Of a stretch of 64,000 bases of DNA, positions 46,500 to 55,594 are shown piece by piece; within the stretch, counting starts at the first letter, position 1; every line of letters begins with the position of its first letter. Source of the DNA: Nocardioides sp. YR527 (lineage in GTDB: Bacteria; Actinomycetota; Actinomycetes; Propionibacteriales; Nocardioidaceae). A program made the position numbers and the translations under genes. The notes under the pieces were generated by a model. The model did no database searches, had not been told where the DNA came from, and saw nothing but the letters and a program-made list of their open reading frames with translations. The DNA lies in the NCBI RefSeq assembly GCF_900101045.1, contig NZ_FNFN01000002.1, forward strand, positions 62,001 to 126,000, read 5' to 3'.

Positions 46500-47998
46500 G
46501 AGACGCCCTCCTGGTGAGTGTTGCTCGAGGTGCTCAGCGCGGGGATCATCAGCGAGGTCAGCCCCGGGTCGAGCTCCTTGCTCAGCTCGTCGTACGTCAC
46601 CGCATGCGTCCCTGGAGTCGCCCCGGCACGACAGAACAGGAGCAGCACGCACCCGGAGCCGTCCTCGGTGGTGCTCCCGCCGCTGGTCGAGGGAATCCCG
46701 AGCCCGAGCAGGCCGTCGAGCGTCTTCCCGATCGAACCCAGCACACCCGTCACGCAGGCCTGGGGCGCCGAGGTGGACTGTCCGGTCAGCACCTCCTGGC
46801 AGGTGTCGATGGCGCTGGCCAGCCCGCCGTCCTTGCAGACGTTCGTGAGGTTGTTCAGCCAGTCGAGAGCCGTCTCCTCGTCCGGGTACGTCTTGAGCTT
46901 CCGGTTGATCTCCTCGAGACCCCAGCAGACGGTGCTGCCGACCCGAGGAGCGTTCTGGAGCAGCGTGTCGAGGTTGAGGTCGACGGTGACGTCGAGGTTG
47001 ACGAAGTCACCCATGTGCAGGTCGCGCGCCGCCTGCGGCGAACCACCGACCGCCGCGTCGACGAACGGATAGGTGAGGATCGTGTTCATCGCCCTGACGA
47101 AGTCGTCGCCGGAGTCGGCCAGGTTCGACAGGACCGGCTTGAGGTCCTTGATGATGCCGATGGTGTTGTCCTTGGACGCCCGGATAACGCGTACGCCGGT
47201 GTCTCCGAGCCGCTCCAGGGCCTTGAGCATCTTGACCAGGTCGGCGCGCTGCTTGTCGATGCTGGAGATCGCCGAGGGGAGCTCGTCGAGAGCGGCGTCG
47301 ATGGATCCCATCTGCGCGTTGGTGGCCTTCGCGAGCGCATCGAGCGCCTCGATGGCCGCGACGATCTTCTCCTTGTTGTTGTCGAGGTCGCGCGCCAGCT
47401 TCTCCACCTGGTGGAGTACGGAGCGGGCGGAGTCCTCGCGGCCGGCGAGCGCCTTGTTGAGCTCGGTCGAGATCGTCTTCAGCTGGGCGACGCCACCACC
47501 GTTGAGCAGCAGGCTCAGCGCACTGAAGACCTCTTCGATCTCCGGGTTGCGGCCGGTCTGCGACAGCGGGATGGTCGAGCCGTCGGCGAGCTTGGTCGAC
47601 TCGGGCTCGGCCGGCCGCTCCAGCGACACGAACTTCTCGCCCAGCAGGGAGGTCTGCTGGATCGACGCGCGGGCGTTGCTCGGCAGGCTGACGTCCTTCT
47701 TCAGCAGCATCTCGACGGTGGCGACACCGTCGTCGAGCCAGATCTTGTTGATCTTGCCGACGTCGATGTCCTCGAGCTTGACGGTCGACTGGGGCACCAG
47801 GTCGAGGGTGTCCTCGAACTGCGCGGTGACCGAGATCGCGTCGTCACCGGCGTCCACACCGCCCGGGAGCGGCAGGTCGTAGACGGAGAAGGTGCCGCAG
47901 CCGGTCAGCATCAGAGCACCGGCGACCACACCGACGAACGCCTGGACGGCGCGCTTCATCGTCGTCGGCACATTCGGCTTCGAGCTCCGCTTCAGCAT
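46496..47998 (-). CDS. mceE: Mce family lipoprotein (MceE-type)
   Basis: A 500-residue protein with lipobox LTGC (lipid-modified Cys34), an MCE domain (SVTAQFEDTLDLVPQSTVKLEDIDVGKI) and a helical needle region. The C-terminal part has several cysteines (CWGLEE, CKDGG, CQEV, CVTG, CVLLLFC), as usual for the lipid-anchored MceE/LprK subunit. The start is fixed by TAATG overlap with the previous stop; an internal ATG at residue 14 would shorten the signal region. The downstream mceF start overlaps its stop. Confidence 0.88.
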   Translation of the reverse strand: MLKRSSKPNVPTTMKRAVQAFVGVVAGALMLTGCGTFSVYDLPLPGGVDAGDDAISVTAQFEDTLDLVPQSTVKLEDIDVGKINKIWLDDGVATVEMLLKKDVSLPSNARASIQQTSLLGEKFVSLERPAEPESTKLADGSTIPLSQTGRNPEIEEVFSALSLLLNGGGVAQLKTISTELNKALAGREDSARSVLHQVEKLARDLDNNKEKIVAAIEALDALAKATNAQMGSIDAALDELPSAISSIDKQRADLVKMLKALERLGDTGVRVIRASKDNTIGIIKDLKPVLSNLADSGDDFVRAMNTILTYPFVDAAVGGSPQAARDLHMGDFVNLDVTVDLNLDTLLQNAPRVGSTVCWGLEEINRKLKTYPDEETALDWLNNLTNVCKDGGLASAIDTCQEVLTGQSTSAPQACVTGVLGSIGKTLDGLLGLGIPSTSGGSTTEDGSGCVLLLFCRAGATPGTHAVTYDELSKELDPGLTSLMIPALSTSSNTHQEGVS

Positions 47999-49137
47999 TA
48001 CTTCACCTCCACGAGGCCGCCGAGCGACATGTCATAGGGCACTCCGTAGGACGACCCCGTGCCGAGACCGATCGCCGCGGAGCGGTTCAGCCCCGGCAGC
48101 TGCCGGATCTGCGTGCAGATCTCGGCGCTGCTGCCGTTGGTCGCCTGGTCCACGAGGCTGCACAGGAACGAAGCCGGGTTCTCGAGGATCTCGTCGAGGA
48201 GCATGGTGATGTTGGCGTTGGTGTCGAGCGTGCCGGTCTCCGGGTTGTACGCCAGACCCAGGTTGTTGAGCGCCAGCGGTGCGGTCCGCAGGCTCTCGTC
48301 GAGCGCCTTGCGCTGCCGCACCAGGACCTTGCCGATCCGGTTGAGGCTCTGGATGTCCTCGCGCAGGATCGACTTGTTGTCCCGAACGAACTGGGTCACC
48401 TTGGTCAGCGCCACCGAGAGGTTCTTCATCGACGCGGCGAGCTCTTCGCGCTCGCCCTCCAGCATCGAGGAGACCTCGGCGAGCGCCTGGGCGAAGTCGC
48501 GTACGGTCTTGTCGTTCTCGGCGAGCGTGCCGATGAAGCCTTCGAGCTGCTCGGCGGAGTCGAAGAACTGCTCGTCGCGGTTGTCGAGCGTCTTGGTCAG
48601 CTTGCCGAGGTCGCCGACGGTCGAGTTGATCTTCTCGCCCTGGCCGCCGAGGTTCTTCGCAGTCTGCTGCAGCAGGTCGGTGAGGGCGCCGTTCTTGTTG
48701 GCTCCGTCGGGACCGATCGCGACGACGAGGTCGTCGACGCTGGAGTAGATCTGGTCGAGCTCGACCGGGACCGAGGTCTTGGCGGTGCTCAGCACCGCAC
48801 CGTCGGCCAGCTTCTTGCCGCCGTCGTAGGCGGGCGTGACCTGGACGTAGCGGTCGCCGACGATCGACGGCGAGATGATCACTGCCTTGGCGTCCGCGGG
48901 CAGGTCGACGTCGCCCTTGTATTCCAGGGTGACCTTGACGTCGGTGCCGTTCGGCTCGACCGCGGTGACCTTGCCGACGGCGACGCCCAGCACGCGCAGG
49001 TCGCTGCCCTCGTAGACGGAGACTGTGCGCGGGAAGTGCGCCACGAGCGTCTTCTCGCCGGTGTCGCGGACCAGTGCCCAGGCCCCGACCCCGAGGACGA
49101 GAGCACCGATGATGATCGGGACGATGAACTTGTTCAC
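47998..49137 (-). CDS. mceD: Mce family protein, fourth of the operon (MceD-type)
   Basis: A 379-residue protein with an N-terminal membrane helix (MNKFIVPIIIGALVLGVGAW), an MCE domain (VAHFPRTVSVYEGSDLRVLGVAVGKV) and a helical region. It forms the lipid conduit with MceA-C, E and F. The start is a GTG at 49137 that shares bases with the stop of a 28-codon ORF (GTGA), and GGGGGTGG lies just upstream as ribosome-binding site. Confidence 0.88.
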   Translation of the reverse strand: MNKFIVPIIIGALVLGVGAWALVRDTGEKTLVAHFPRTVSVYEGSDLRVLGVAVGKVTAVEPNGTDVKVTLEYKGDVDLPADAKAVIISPSIVGDRYVQVTPAYDGGKKLADGAVLSTAKTSVPVELDQIYSSVDDLVVAIGPDGANKNGALTDLLQQTAKNLGGQGEKINSTVGDLGKLTKTLDNRDEQFFDSAEQLEGFIGTLAENDKTVRDFAQALAEVSSMLEGEREELAASMKNLSVALTKVTQFVRDNKSILREDIQSLNRIGKVLVRQRKALDESLRTAPLALNNLGLAYNPETGTLDTNANITMLLDEILENPASFLCSLVDQATNGSSAEICTQIRQLPGLNRSAAIGLGTGSSYGVPYDMSLGGLVEVK

Positions 49138-49220
49138 GCCGCCACCCCCGTAGCGCAGGCGCCAGAATACGGCCGCGGCGGCGTGAAGGGCTTCATGTTC
49201 ACTCGCTGTCGCTCGTTCAT
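49134..49220 (-). CDS. 28-residue ORF bridging mceC and mceD
   Basis: ATG at 49220 overlaps the mceC stop as ATGA, and the TGA at 49134-49136 overlaps the mceD GTG as GTGA. The 28-codon frame fits exactly between, so ribosomes could pass from mceC to mceD without a break. The peptide is MNERQRVNMKPF followed by a Pro/Gly/Ala-rich tail (TPPRPYSGACATGVAA) and has no membrane helix. It may be a translational coupling device rather than a functional peptide. It is below normal gene-calling limits. Confidence 0.5.
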   Translation of the reverse strand: MNERQRVNMKPFTPPRPYSGACATGVAA

Positions 49221-50191
49221 GGGGTCCTCCCGGTGAGAGCCGGGACGGGAGGCATGTTCTGGATGTAGGTGTCCCACCACGGGCCGTTGCCCAGGGTGTT
49301 GTTGAAGACCTTGTAGAACGGCGCCATCAGCCGCAGGGACTTCTCGAGGTTCTCCTCGTTCTTCGTGAAGACGTCGAGGATCACGTCGAGGCTCTCCAGC
49401 GCCGGCTTGAGGTCGGCGCGGCTGTCGTCGACCAGCTGGGAGAGCTCCTTGGAGAGCTGCTGGGTGGAGATGAGCAGGTTGTGGACCGCCTCGCGCCGCT
49501 CGACCAGCGCCGCGAAGAGCTGGTTGGCGTCGTTCATCAGCGTGATCAGGTCCCCGTCGCGCTCGTCGAGCACCTTCGTCACCCGGTCGAGCTGGGTGAG
49601 CAGCGACTCGATGCGCTCGTCCTTGGCGGCAAGGTTGCGGGAGAGGTCGGAGACGCCGGTGAGGGCGGCCTGGAACTCCTCCGGCGTCGACCGGGTCAGG
49701 TCGGCGAGCGTGGTGAGCGCTGCGGCGAGCTGGTCCTTGTCGATGTTGGCGGAGGTGTCGGCCAGGCCCTCGAAGGCCTCGACCACGTCGTAGGGAGACT
49801 CCGTGCGGTCCACCGGGATGGTGGCTCCCGCCTTCATCTGGCCCTCTCCGGCCGGCTGCAGCTCGAGGAACATGTCGCCGAGCAGCGTCTTCACGCGTAC
49901 GCCGGCTCCGGAGCTCTCACCGAAGTTGACCTTCTCGCGGATCTTGAAGCCGACCTTGACCTGGTTGCCGTCCAGCTCGATCGAGTTGACCTTGCCGACC
50001 CGGACACCGGCCACCCGGACCTCGTCGCCGGACTTCAGGCCACCGGCCTCGGAGAAGTTGGCGTAGTAGGTGGTGCCGCCACCGATCAACGGCAGGCTGT
50101 CGGCCTTGAAAGCCATCACCAGCAGCATCAGGAGGACGGCGATCGAGACGATGCCGATCTTGACCGGGTTACGTTCACGGAAGGGAATCAT
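49217..50191 (-). CDS. mceC: Mce family protein, third of the operon (MceC-type)
   Basis: A 324-residue protein with an N-terminal helix (VKIGIVSIAVLLMLLVMAF), an MCE domain (YANFSEAGGLKSGDEVRVAGVRVGKV) and a coiled-coil-like needle. The ATG at 50191 overlaps the mceB stop (ATGA); an upstream in-frame start at 50203 would add four residues. It is the shortest Mce subunit of this operon. Confidence 0.88.
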   Translation of the reverse strand: MIPFRERNPVKIGIVSIAVLLMLLVMAFKADSLPLIGGGTTYYANFSEAGGLKSGDEVRVAGVRVGKVNSIELDGNQVKVGFKIREKVNFGESSGAGVRVKTLLGDMFLELQPAGEGQMKAGATIPVDRTESPYDVVEAFEGLADTSANIDKDQLAAALTTLADLTRSTPEEFQAALTGVSDLSRNLAAKDERIESLLTQLDRVTKVLDERDGDLITLMNDANQLFAALVERREAVHNLLISTQQLSKELSQLVDDSRADLKPALESLDVILDVFTKNEENLEKSLRLMAPFYKVFNNTLGNGPWWDTYIQNMPPVPALTGRTP

Positions 50192-51240
50192 CCGAGGTTG
50201 CACCTCGCTTGACCGGGCTCGTAGAGCGGAATCTCGAGGTCCTTGCCCTCAGGGTCTCGGATCGTGCCCCGCAGGCCGCACAGGTAGAAGTTGAACCAAC
50301 CGCCGTAGCTGGCCGTCGCGCCGATCTTGTCCAGCTTGATCGGCTGGAGCTCGAGGGCGTTGTCGAGCTGGCGCTTGTCCTTGGCCACCTCGTCGGAGAA
50401 CCTCCGGGCCTGCCGCAGATCCTCCAGGAGCGGGTCCTTCGCCTCGTGCACCAGGCCGGCGGTCTCCACAGAGAGCGCCGAGATCTGGTCCAGGGAGCCG
50501 AGGATCGCCTCGCGGTCGTTGTTGAGGCCGCCGACGAAGTCACGGAAGGTCACGATCAGGCTGGAGAGCTCCTTCTCGCGATCACCCACGTGCTCGAGCA
50601 CCTCGGTGAGGTTGTCGATCAGGGCGTTGATGACCTGGTCCTTCTCGGCCAGCGTCGAGGTCAGCGAGGCGGTGTGGGAAAGCAGGCTCTCCAGCGTGCC
50701 GCCCTCGCCCTGGAAGACCTGGACGATCTCGTACGACAGAGTGTTGACGTCGTTGGGCGACAGCGCCTGGAAGAGCGGCTTGAACCCGTTGAAGAGCACC
50801 GTCAGGTCGAGTGCCGGGTGGGTCTGTCCGACCGGGATCGTCTGGCCCTCCTGCATCGCGGAGGCGTCGCCGACCAGCTGCTTGGTCAGCGCGAGGTAGC
50901 GCTGGCCGATCAGGTTGCGGTACTTGATCGTCGCCTCGGTCGTGGTCGCGATCTGCTGCGCGCTGTCGACGGTGAAGGTGACCACCGCGCTGCGGGCATC
51001 CTCGGAGATCTCGATGCCCTTGACCGAACCGACCTTGACCCCGGAGATGCGTACGTCGTCGCCCTTGTTGACACCGGTGACGTCGGTGAAGACCGCCTTG
51101 TACTCATCGCTCTGCCCGAAGGTGACGTTGCCGATCGTGATCGCGAGCAGGCTGGTGGCCAGGGTCGTGACGATCACGAAGACGACCAGCTTCCAGAAGT
51201 CCCGGAAGGTCTTGGCGTCGAAGAGCTTCACTGCGCTCAT
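50188..51240 (-). CDS. mceB: Mce family protein, second of the operon (MceB-type)
   Basis: A 350-residue protein with a membrane helix (LVVFVIVTTLATSLLAITI), an MCE domain (YKAVFTDVTGVNKGDDVRISGVKVG) and a helical needle. A short C-terminal segment with two cysteines (FYLCGLRG, ARCNLG) may form a disulfide outside the membrane. Coupled to mceA and mceC by ATGA overlaps. Confidence 0.88.
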   Translation of the reverse strand: MSAVKLFDAKTFRDFWKLVVFVIVTTLATSLLAITIGNVTFGQSDEYKAVFTDVTGVNKGDDVRISGVKVGSVKGIEISEDARSAVVTFTVDSAQQIATTTEATIKYRNLIGQRYLALTKQLVGDASAMQEGQTIPVGQTHPALDLTVLFNGFKPLFQALSPNDVNTLSYEIVQVFQGEGGTLESLLSHTASLTSTLAEKDQVINALIDNLTEVLEHVGDREKELSSLIVTFRDFVGGLNNDREAILGSLDQISALSVETAGLVHEAKDPLLEDLRQARRFSDEVAKDKRQLDNALELQPIKLDKIGATASYGGWFNFYLCGLRGTIRDPEGKDLEIPLYEPGQARCNLG

Positions 51241-52598
51241 TCGTAGGTCACCTCCGCTCCACGTGCGGCCGGACCGAGCATCAGCGCGCCGAGGTCGGGG
51301 ACCTCGTCAGCGCTCATGCCCATGCCCGGGGCGAACAGCTCGTTGATGACATCGGCCTCGGCCGACGTACCGACATAGGACAGGGCCGAGTAGCCGGTCG
51401 TCCCGGTGGCGGAGCGCATGACACCCTTTCCGGTGGGCTCGTCGACACCGTCGTCCTTGTTGGGGAAGGGCGCGAACGGCTTCTTCTGGCTCCAGGACGC
51501 GTTCGGCATCTCACCGCAGTAGGGCCCGCTGTCCTCGCCGTAGCGCGGCTTGTCCTTGGTGGAGTAGGGACGCGCCTGGTGCGGCAGGGTCTCCAGGGTG
51601 ATGTGAACGGTGTTGTTGCGGAACACTTCGGTGAACTCGTCGGTCAGGATGTCCATGCCCCCGATGAGGCACGGGAACATCGGGGCGTAGCGGGCCAGCG
51701 TCTGGGTGACCGGTCGACCGACCTCGCCGACCTGGATCAGGGTGTCGCCGTTGTCGTCGAGGAACTTGTCGGCCGTGTTGGAGAACGCGGTGACGTCGGT
51801 CAGCATCTTCTTGAGCTCCACCTCGCGGTCCTCGAGCGTGGTCGCGGTGATGATGGTGTTGCGCAGGATCTGACCGATCTCCGGGAGCACGGCCTGATAG
51901 GTGCCGGAGACCTCCGTGGCGAGCTCGAGGTCCTCGATCAGCGCCGGGATCTCCGGGTTCAGCCGCTTCAGGTAGGAGTCGAGCGTGTCGAGCGACTCCC
52001 CGAGCTTGTCGCCGCGGCCCTCGAGCGCGGTGGCGAGGGCGTTGAGCGTGTTGTTGAGGTCGGCCGGCTGGATCGTGCGCAGCAGCGGGTAGAGGTCACG
52101 CAGCACGGCCTGGACCTCGGTGGCCATCTTGGTCTTCTCGATGACGGCACCGGCCTTGATCGGCTCGGTGAAGTCGGTGTCGGGCGGGACCAGCGAGACG
52201 TACTTCTGGCCGAAGAGGGTCTTGGGGAGGATCGCGCCGGTCACGTCCGGGTGGACCTTGCTGATCTCCTCGGGGAACAGGCCCAGGGTCAGCTCAGCAC
52301 CGTCGTCGGTCGGCTTCATGTCGAGTACCTCGCCCACGAGCAGGCCACGGACCTTGACGTCGGCGCGCTCGGGGAGCTGCAGGCCGATGCGGTCGGCCTT
52401 GAGGGTGATCTCCTCGTACTGGGCGAACCTGTTGGTGAACTGCGCCCAGGTCAGGACGAGCGCCGCCAGGACCAGCGCGAGGAAGACGATCCCGAGGATC
52501 TTGCCCTTCTGCCTGCCCCAGGCGAGCGCCACTGCGCTCCGCTTGTGAGGCGTGGGCAGGTCGTGATGGATCTCGTCACGAGTCAGTGTCTGGGTCAT
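51237..52598 (-). CDS. mceA: Mce family protein, first of the operon (MceA-type)
   Basis: A 453-residue protein with a 30-residue cytoplasmic start, a membrane helix (KILGIVFLALVLAALVLTW), an MCE domain (ITLKADRIGLQLPERADVKVRGLLVGEV) and a needle region. The long tail contains MFPCLIGGMDI and YCGEMPNAS, as in MceA proteins. Coupled to the YrbE permease gene by ATGA. A lipid or sterol substrate is expected for the system, but which one is not shown. Confidence 0.88.
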   Translation of the reverse strand: MTQTLTRDEIHHDLPTPHKRSAVALAWGRQKGKILGIVFLALVLAALVLTWAQFTNRFAQYEEITLKADRIGLQLPERADVKVRGLLVGEVLDMKPTDDGAELTLGLFPEEISKVHPDVTGAILPKTLFGQKYVSLVPPDTDFTEPIKAGAVIEKTKMATEVQAVLRDLYPLLRTIQPADLNNTLNALATALEGRGDKLGESLDTLDSYLKRLNPEIPALIEDLELATEVSGTYQAVLPEIGQILRNTIITATTLEDREVELKKMLTDVTAFSNTADKFLDDNGDTLIQVGEVGRPVTQTLARYAPMFPCLIGGMDILTDEFTEVFRNNTVHITLETLPHQARPYSTKDKPRYGEDSGPYCGEMPNASWSQKKPFAPFPNKDDGVDEPTGKGVMRSATGTTGYSALSYVGTSAEADVINELFAPGMGMSADEVPDLGALMLGPAARGAEVTYE

Positions 52599-53422
52599 CC
52601 CGCCAACCTCACCGTCGTCGTGCTGCCCCAGATCGCCATCGAGAGCATCAGGTCGAGCACGGACACGGCGACGATGCTCGTACGCACCGCCTTACCGACC
52701 GCGACACCGACCCCTGCGGGGCCGCCGGAGGCGTTGTAGCCGTGGTAGCAGTGGATCAGGATCACCACGACCGAGAAGATCAGCACCTTGCCGAAGGACC
52801 ACAGCACGTCGCCGGGCGGCAGGAAGGTGTTGAAGTAGTGGTCGTACGTGCCGGAGCTCTGTCCGTAGAAGAGCGTCACCGTGAACCGGGTGGCGACGTA
52901 GGAGGAGAGCAGGCCGACCACGTAGAGCGGCACGATCGCGATCAGGCCGCCGATGATCCGGGTGGTCACCAGGAACGGCAGCGACGGGATCGCCATCACC
53001 TCGAGCGCGTCGACCTCCTCCGAGATCCGCATCGCACCGAGCTGAGCGGTGAACCCGCAGCCGACCGTCGCGGCGAGCGCGATGCCGGCGACCAGGGGCG
53101 CGATCTCACGGGTGTTGAAGTAGGCCGACACGAAGCCCGAGAACGCCGAGGTGCCGAGCTGGTCGAGGGCGGTGTAGCCGGAGAGCCCGACCTGGGCACC
53201 GGTGAAGAAGGTCATCGCCAGGATCACCCCGACGGTGCCGCCGATGACGGCCAGCGCGCCGGAGCCGAGGGTGACCTCGGCGAGGATCCGGAGGATCTCC
53301 TTCTTGTAGCGCGTCAGGGTGCGTGGGGACCACGCGAGCGCGCGCAGGTAGAAGCCGAGCTCGTCACCGAGGTGGTCGAGGCTCTTGGCAGGCTTCTGGT
53401 AGATCGCCTTGATGTTCGCCAT
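52595..53422 (-). CDS. yrbEB: MlaE/YrbE-type permease, second
   Basis: A 275-residue membrane protein with about five helices. VILAMTFFTGAQVGLSGYTA, APLVAGIALAATVGCGFTAQLGAMRISEEVDALEVM (quoted around its EQ-loop-like part) and AIPSLPFLVTTRIIGGLI match the MlaE family. It pairs with the other YrbE protein to form the membrane gate above which the Mce ring stands. It starts 13 nt after the first yrbE stop and overlaps mceA. Confidence 0.9.
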   Translation of the reverse strand: MANIKAIYQKPAKSLDHLGDELGFYLRALAWSPRTLTRYKKEILRILAEVTLGSGALAVIGGTVGVILAMTFFTGAQVGLSGYTALDQLGTSAFSGFVSAYFNTREIAPLVAGIALAATVGCGFTAQLGAMRISEEVDALEVMAIPSLPFLVTTRIIGGLIAIVPLYVVGLLSSYVATRFTVTLFYGQSSGTYDHYFNTFLPPGDVLWSFGKVLIFSVVVILIHCYHGYNASGGPAGVGVAVGKAVRTSIVAVSVLDLMLSMAIWGSTTTVRLAG

Positions 53423-53435
53423 CCGTCTCGCCTCC

Positions 53436-54218
53436 TCAGGTCTTGCTCGGGACGATCTGCAGGAAGATCGCAGACATCACGAAGTTGACGATGAACAGCA
53501 GCAGGAAGGTGATGACGACCGACTCGTTCACGGCGTCCCCGACGCCCTTCGGGCCGCCACCCGCGTTCATGCCCTTGTACGCAGCCACGATCGCCGCGAT
53601 GAGACCGAACACGAGCGCCTTCGCCAGGCCCTGCCAGAGGTCGGCCATCTGGGCCAGTGCGGTGAAGCTGGCCAGGTAGGCACCCGGGGTGCCGCCCTGG
53701 ATGATGACGTTGAAGACGTACCCGCCCATGACGCCGACGATCGAGACCAGGCCGTTGAGGAAGACCGCGATCATCATCGCGGCGAGTACACGCGGGACCA
53801 CCAGACGCTGGATCGGGTCGATGCCCAGAACCATCATCGCGTCGAGCTCTTCACGGATCTTCCGGGCACCGAGGTCGGCGGCGATCGCCGAACCTCCGGC
53901 ACCCGCGACCAGCAGCGCGGTCGCGATCGGGGCAGCCTGCTGGACGACCGCGAGGACCGCGGCCGATCCGACGAAGGACTGCGCACCGAACTGGACGACG
54001 AGTCCACCGACCTGCAGCGCGATGACCGCACCGAAGGGGATCGCGACCAGCGCGGTCGGGACGATCGTCACCGACGCGATGAACCACGCCTGCTGGATGA
54101 ACTCTCGAAACTGGAAGGGGCGCCGAAACACGGCTCGCCCCACGTCCAGTCCGAACGCGAAGAGTGAGCCAGCGGTCCCGATCGGCTTCAGGACCCTGGC
54201 GGCGGTCAGAGATGACAT
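53436..54218 (-). CDS. yrbEA: MlaE/YrbE-type permease, first
   Basis: A 260-residue membrane protein of the MlaE family, with VPTALVAIPFGAVIALQVGGL and IAADLGARKIREELDAMMVLG as the conserved loop that contacts the ATPase. The ATG at 54218 overlaps the ATPase stop by 1 nt (TGATG); upstream in-frame codons belong to the ATPase gene. It forms a heterodimer with the second YrbE protein. Confidence 0.9.
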   Translation of the reverse strand: MSSLTAARVLKPIGTAGSLFAFGLDVGRAVFRRPFQFREFIQQAWFIASVTIVPTALVAIPFGAVIALQVGGLVVQFGAQSFVGSAAVLAVVQQAAPIATALLVAGAGGSAIAADLGARKIREELDAMMVLGIDPIQRLVVPRVLAAMMIAVFLNGLVSIVGVMGGYVFNVIIQGGTPGAYLASFTALAQMADLWQGLAKALVFGLIAAIVAAYKGMNAGGGPKGVGDAVNESVVITFLLLFIVNFVMSAIFLQIVPSKT

Positions 54219-55201
54219 CAGTGAGGAGCCTCTGTGGGGTCTGCTTTCACTCCGCCGGGGGCCATGGCCGCATCTGCTCTGAAGGATCCCGGCGGCGGGG
54301 TGACACCGTTCTCTCGGCACCAGGCGCCCGGCGGGCGCTGGTACTTGCGCGGAATGCCGTTGGACGGCTCGAGCTGCATCGGGATCGGCGGCAACGGCGG
54401 CAGACCCATGTCCTTCTCAGCGGCCAGCTCGTCGGCGTCCTTCTCCTCCGACATCCCGATCGGGCCGATCGTCTGGGCGTTGAGGAACTGGCGCACCACC
54501 GGCTCCTCGGAGCTCAGCAGCATCTCGCGAGGCCCGTACATCGCCAGGTGCTTGTGGTAGAGCAGGCCGATGTTGTCCGGCACCGTACGCGTCGAGTTGA
54601 TGTCGTGGGTCACGATCAGGAACGTCGCGTCGATCTGCGCGTTCAGGTCGATGAAGAGCTGGTTGATGAAGGCCGTACGCACCGGGTCCAGGCCCGAGTC
54701 GGGCTCGTCGATCAGCAGGATCTCGGGGTCGAGGACCAGAGCACGCGCCAGACCGGCGCGCTTGCGCATACCGCCGGAGATCTCACCGGGGAGCTTGTTC
54801 TCCGCACCGATCAGACCGACCAGGTCCATCTTCTCCATGACGATGTTGCGGATCTCGGACTCGGACTTCTTCGTGTGCTCACGAAGTGGGAACGCGACAT
54901 TGTCGAACAGGTCCATCGAACCGAACATGGCGCCGTCCTGGAACAGCACGCCGAACAGCTTGCGAACCTCGTAGAGGTCTCGCTCCGAGCAGCTGGCGAT
55001 GTCGACACCCTCGATGACCACCGATCCCTGGTCGGGCTTGATCAGTCCGATCAGGGTCTTGAGGAGCACCGACTTACCCGTGCCCGACGGCCCCAGCATC
55101 ACGCTGATCTCGCCCGCAGGCAGGGTCAACGAGACATCTTTCCAGATGAGCTGCTTACCAAAGCTCTTGGTCAGCCCTTCGATCTTTACGTCTACACCCA
55201 T
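54218..55201 (-). CDS. Mce/Mla-type ABC ATPase (Mkl-like)
   Basis: A 327-residue ATPase with Walker A GPSGTGKS, signature ISGGMRKRAGLARAL and Walker B ILLIDEPDSGLDPVR. The SGGMRKR signature is typical of MlaF and mycobacterial Mkl. A C-terminal extension of about 80 residues (after residue 245) is Pro/Glu-rich and ends in a basic-acidic tail, as in Mkl. It energises lipid transport through YrbE and Mce proteins and is the first gene of the operon. In M. tuberculosis the Mkl gene (Rv0655) also lies between rplJL and rpoBC, but apart from the mce operons. Confidence 0.92.
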   Translation of the reverse strand: MGVDVKIEGLTKSFGKQLIWKDVSLTLPAGEISVMLGPSGTGKSVLLKTLIGLIKPDQGSVVIEGVDIASCSERDLYEVRKLFGVLFQDGAMFGSMDLFDNVAFPLREHTKKSESEIRNIVMEKMDLVGLIGAENKLPGEISGGMRKRAGLARALVLDPEILLIDEPDSGLDPVRTAFINQLFIDLNAQIDATFLIVTHDINSTRTVPDNIGLLYHKHLAMYGPREMLLSSEEPVVRQFLNAQTIGPIGMSEEKDADELAAEKDMGLPPLPPIPMQLEPSNGIPRKYQRPPGAWCRENGVTPPPGSFRADAAMAPGGVKADPTEAPH

Positions 55202-55434
55202 CCGGGCCGGCTCCCTTCCTGTTCGCGAGGGTCTCCCTCAAGTCCCCCACTGCCCGACTAACGGCCGAATGTGACGGGGGTTACGCACTTCCCGCGACAC
55301 GCGTCACACTTTTGTAAACCATAGCGGCCTGCGAACGGCGACGGTGGTCACCACCCGAGACGAGCCCCCTGCCAACACGACGGCGGCCGGATTGCGACCC
55401 TTCGCGCTCGGGGTGTGTTCAAGATAACGAAACA
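55202..55434 (-). promoter_or_regulatory. Upstream region of the mce operon
   Basis: No gene is visible here. GGAAGGGAG lies before the ATPase ATG. TAACCC (around 55281-55286) with TGACGC 17 nt upstream is a weak promoter candidate on the minus strand. TGTGACGCGTGTCGCG (about 55295-55312) is partly symmetric and could bind a regulator. AT-rich bases at 55311-55324 (TTTGTAAACC on the plus strand) stand out. None of this is decisive. Confidence 0.3.
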
Positions 55435-55472
55435 AACCGCGGGAGGCTACTCCCGAGTAGCCTCCCGCGGTT
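55435..55472 (-). terminator. Strong intrinsic terminator of the rplJL operon
   Basis: Perfect 18-bp arms (55435-55452 and 55455-55472, AACCGCGGGAGGCTACTC and its complement) with a 2-nt tip. On the minus strand it is followed by TTTGTTTCGTTATC, a good U-tract. It separates rplJL from the mce operon. Confidence 0.88.
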
Positions 55473-55537
55473 GAACGATCGGAGCACTGCGCTGCGGCTT
55501 GACCGATCTGTTGCGGAACTGTGTCCGCGATGTAGAA

Positions 55538-55572
55538 AGCCCGGGCCCGGCGGAATCCGCCGAACCCGGGCT
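55538..55572 (-). terminator. First terminator hairpin after rplL
   Basis: AGCCCGGGCCCGGCGGA and TCCGCCGAACCCGGGCT (55538-55554, 55556-55572) pair over 15-17 positions. On the minus strand the hairpin is followed by TTTCTACATC. It is the first of two hairpins in tandem downstream of rplL. Confidence 0.75.
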
Positions 55573-55594
55573 CTCAAGGGCCGAAGCCCTCAGA

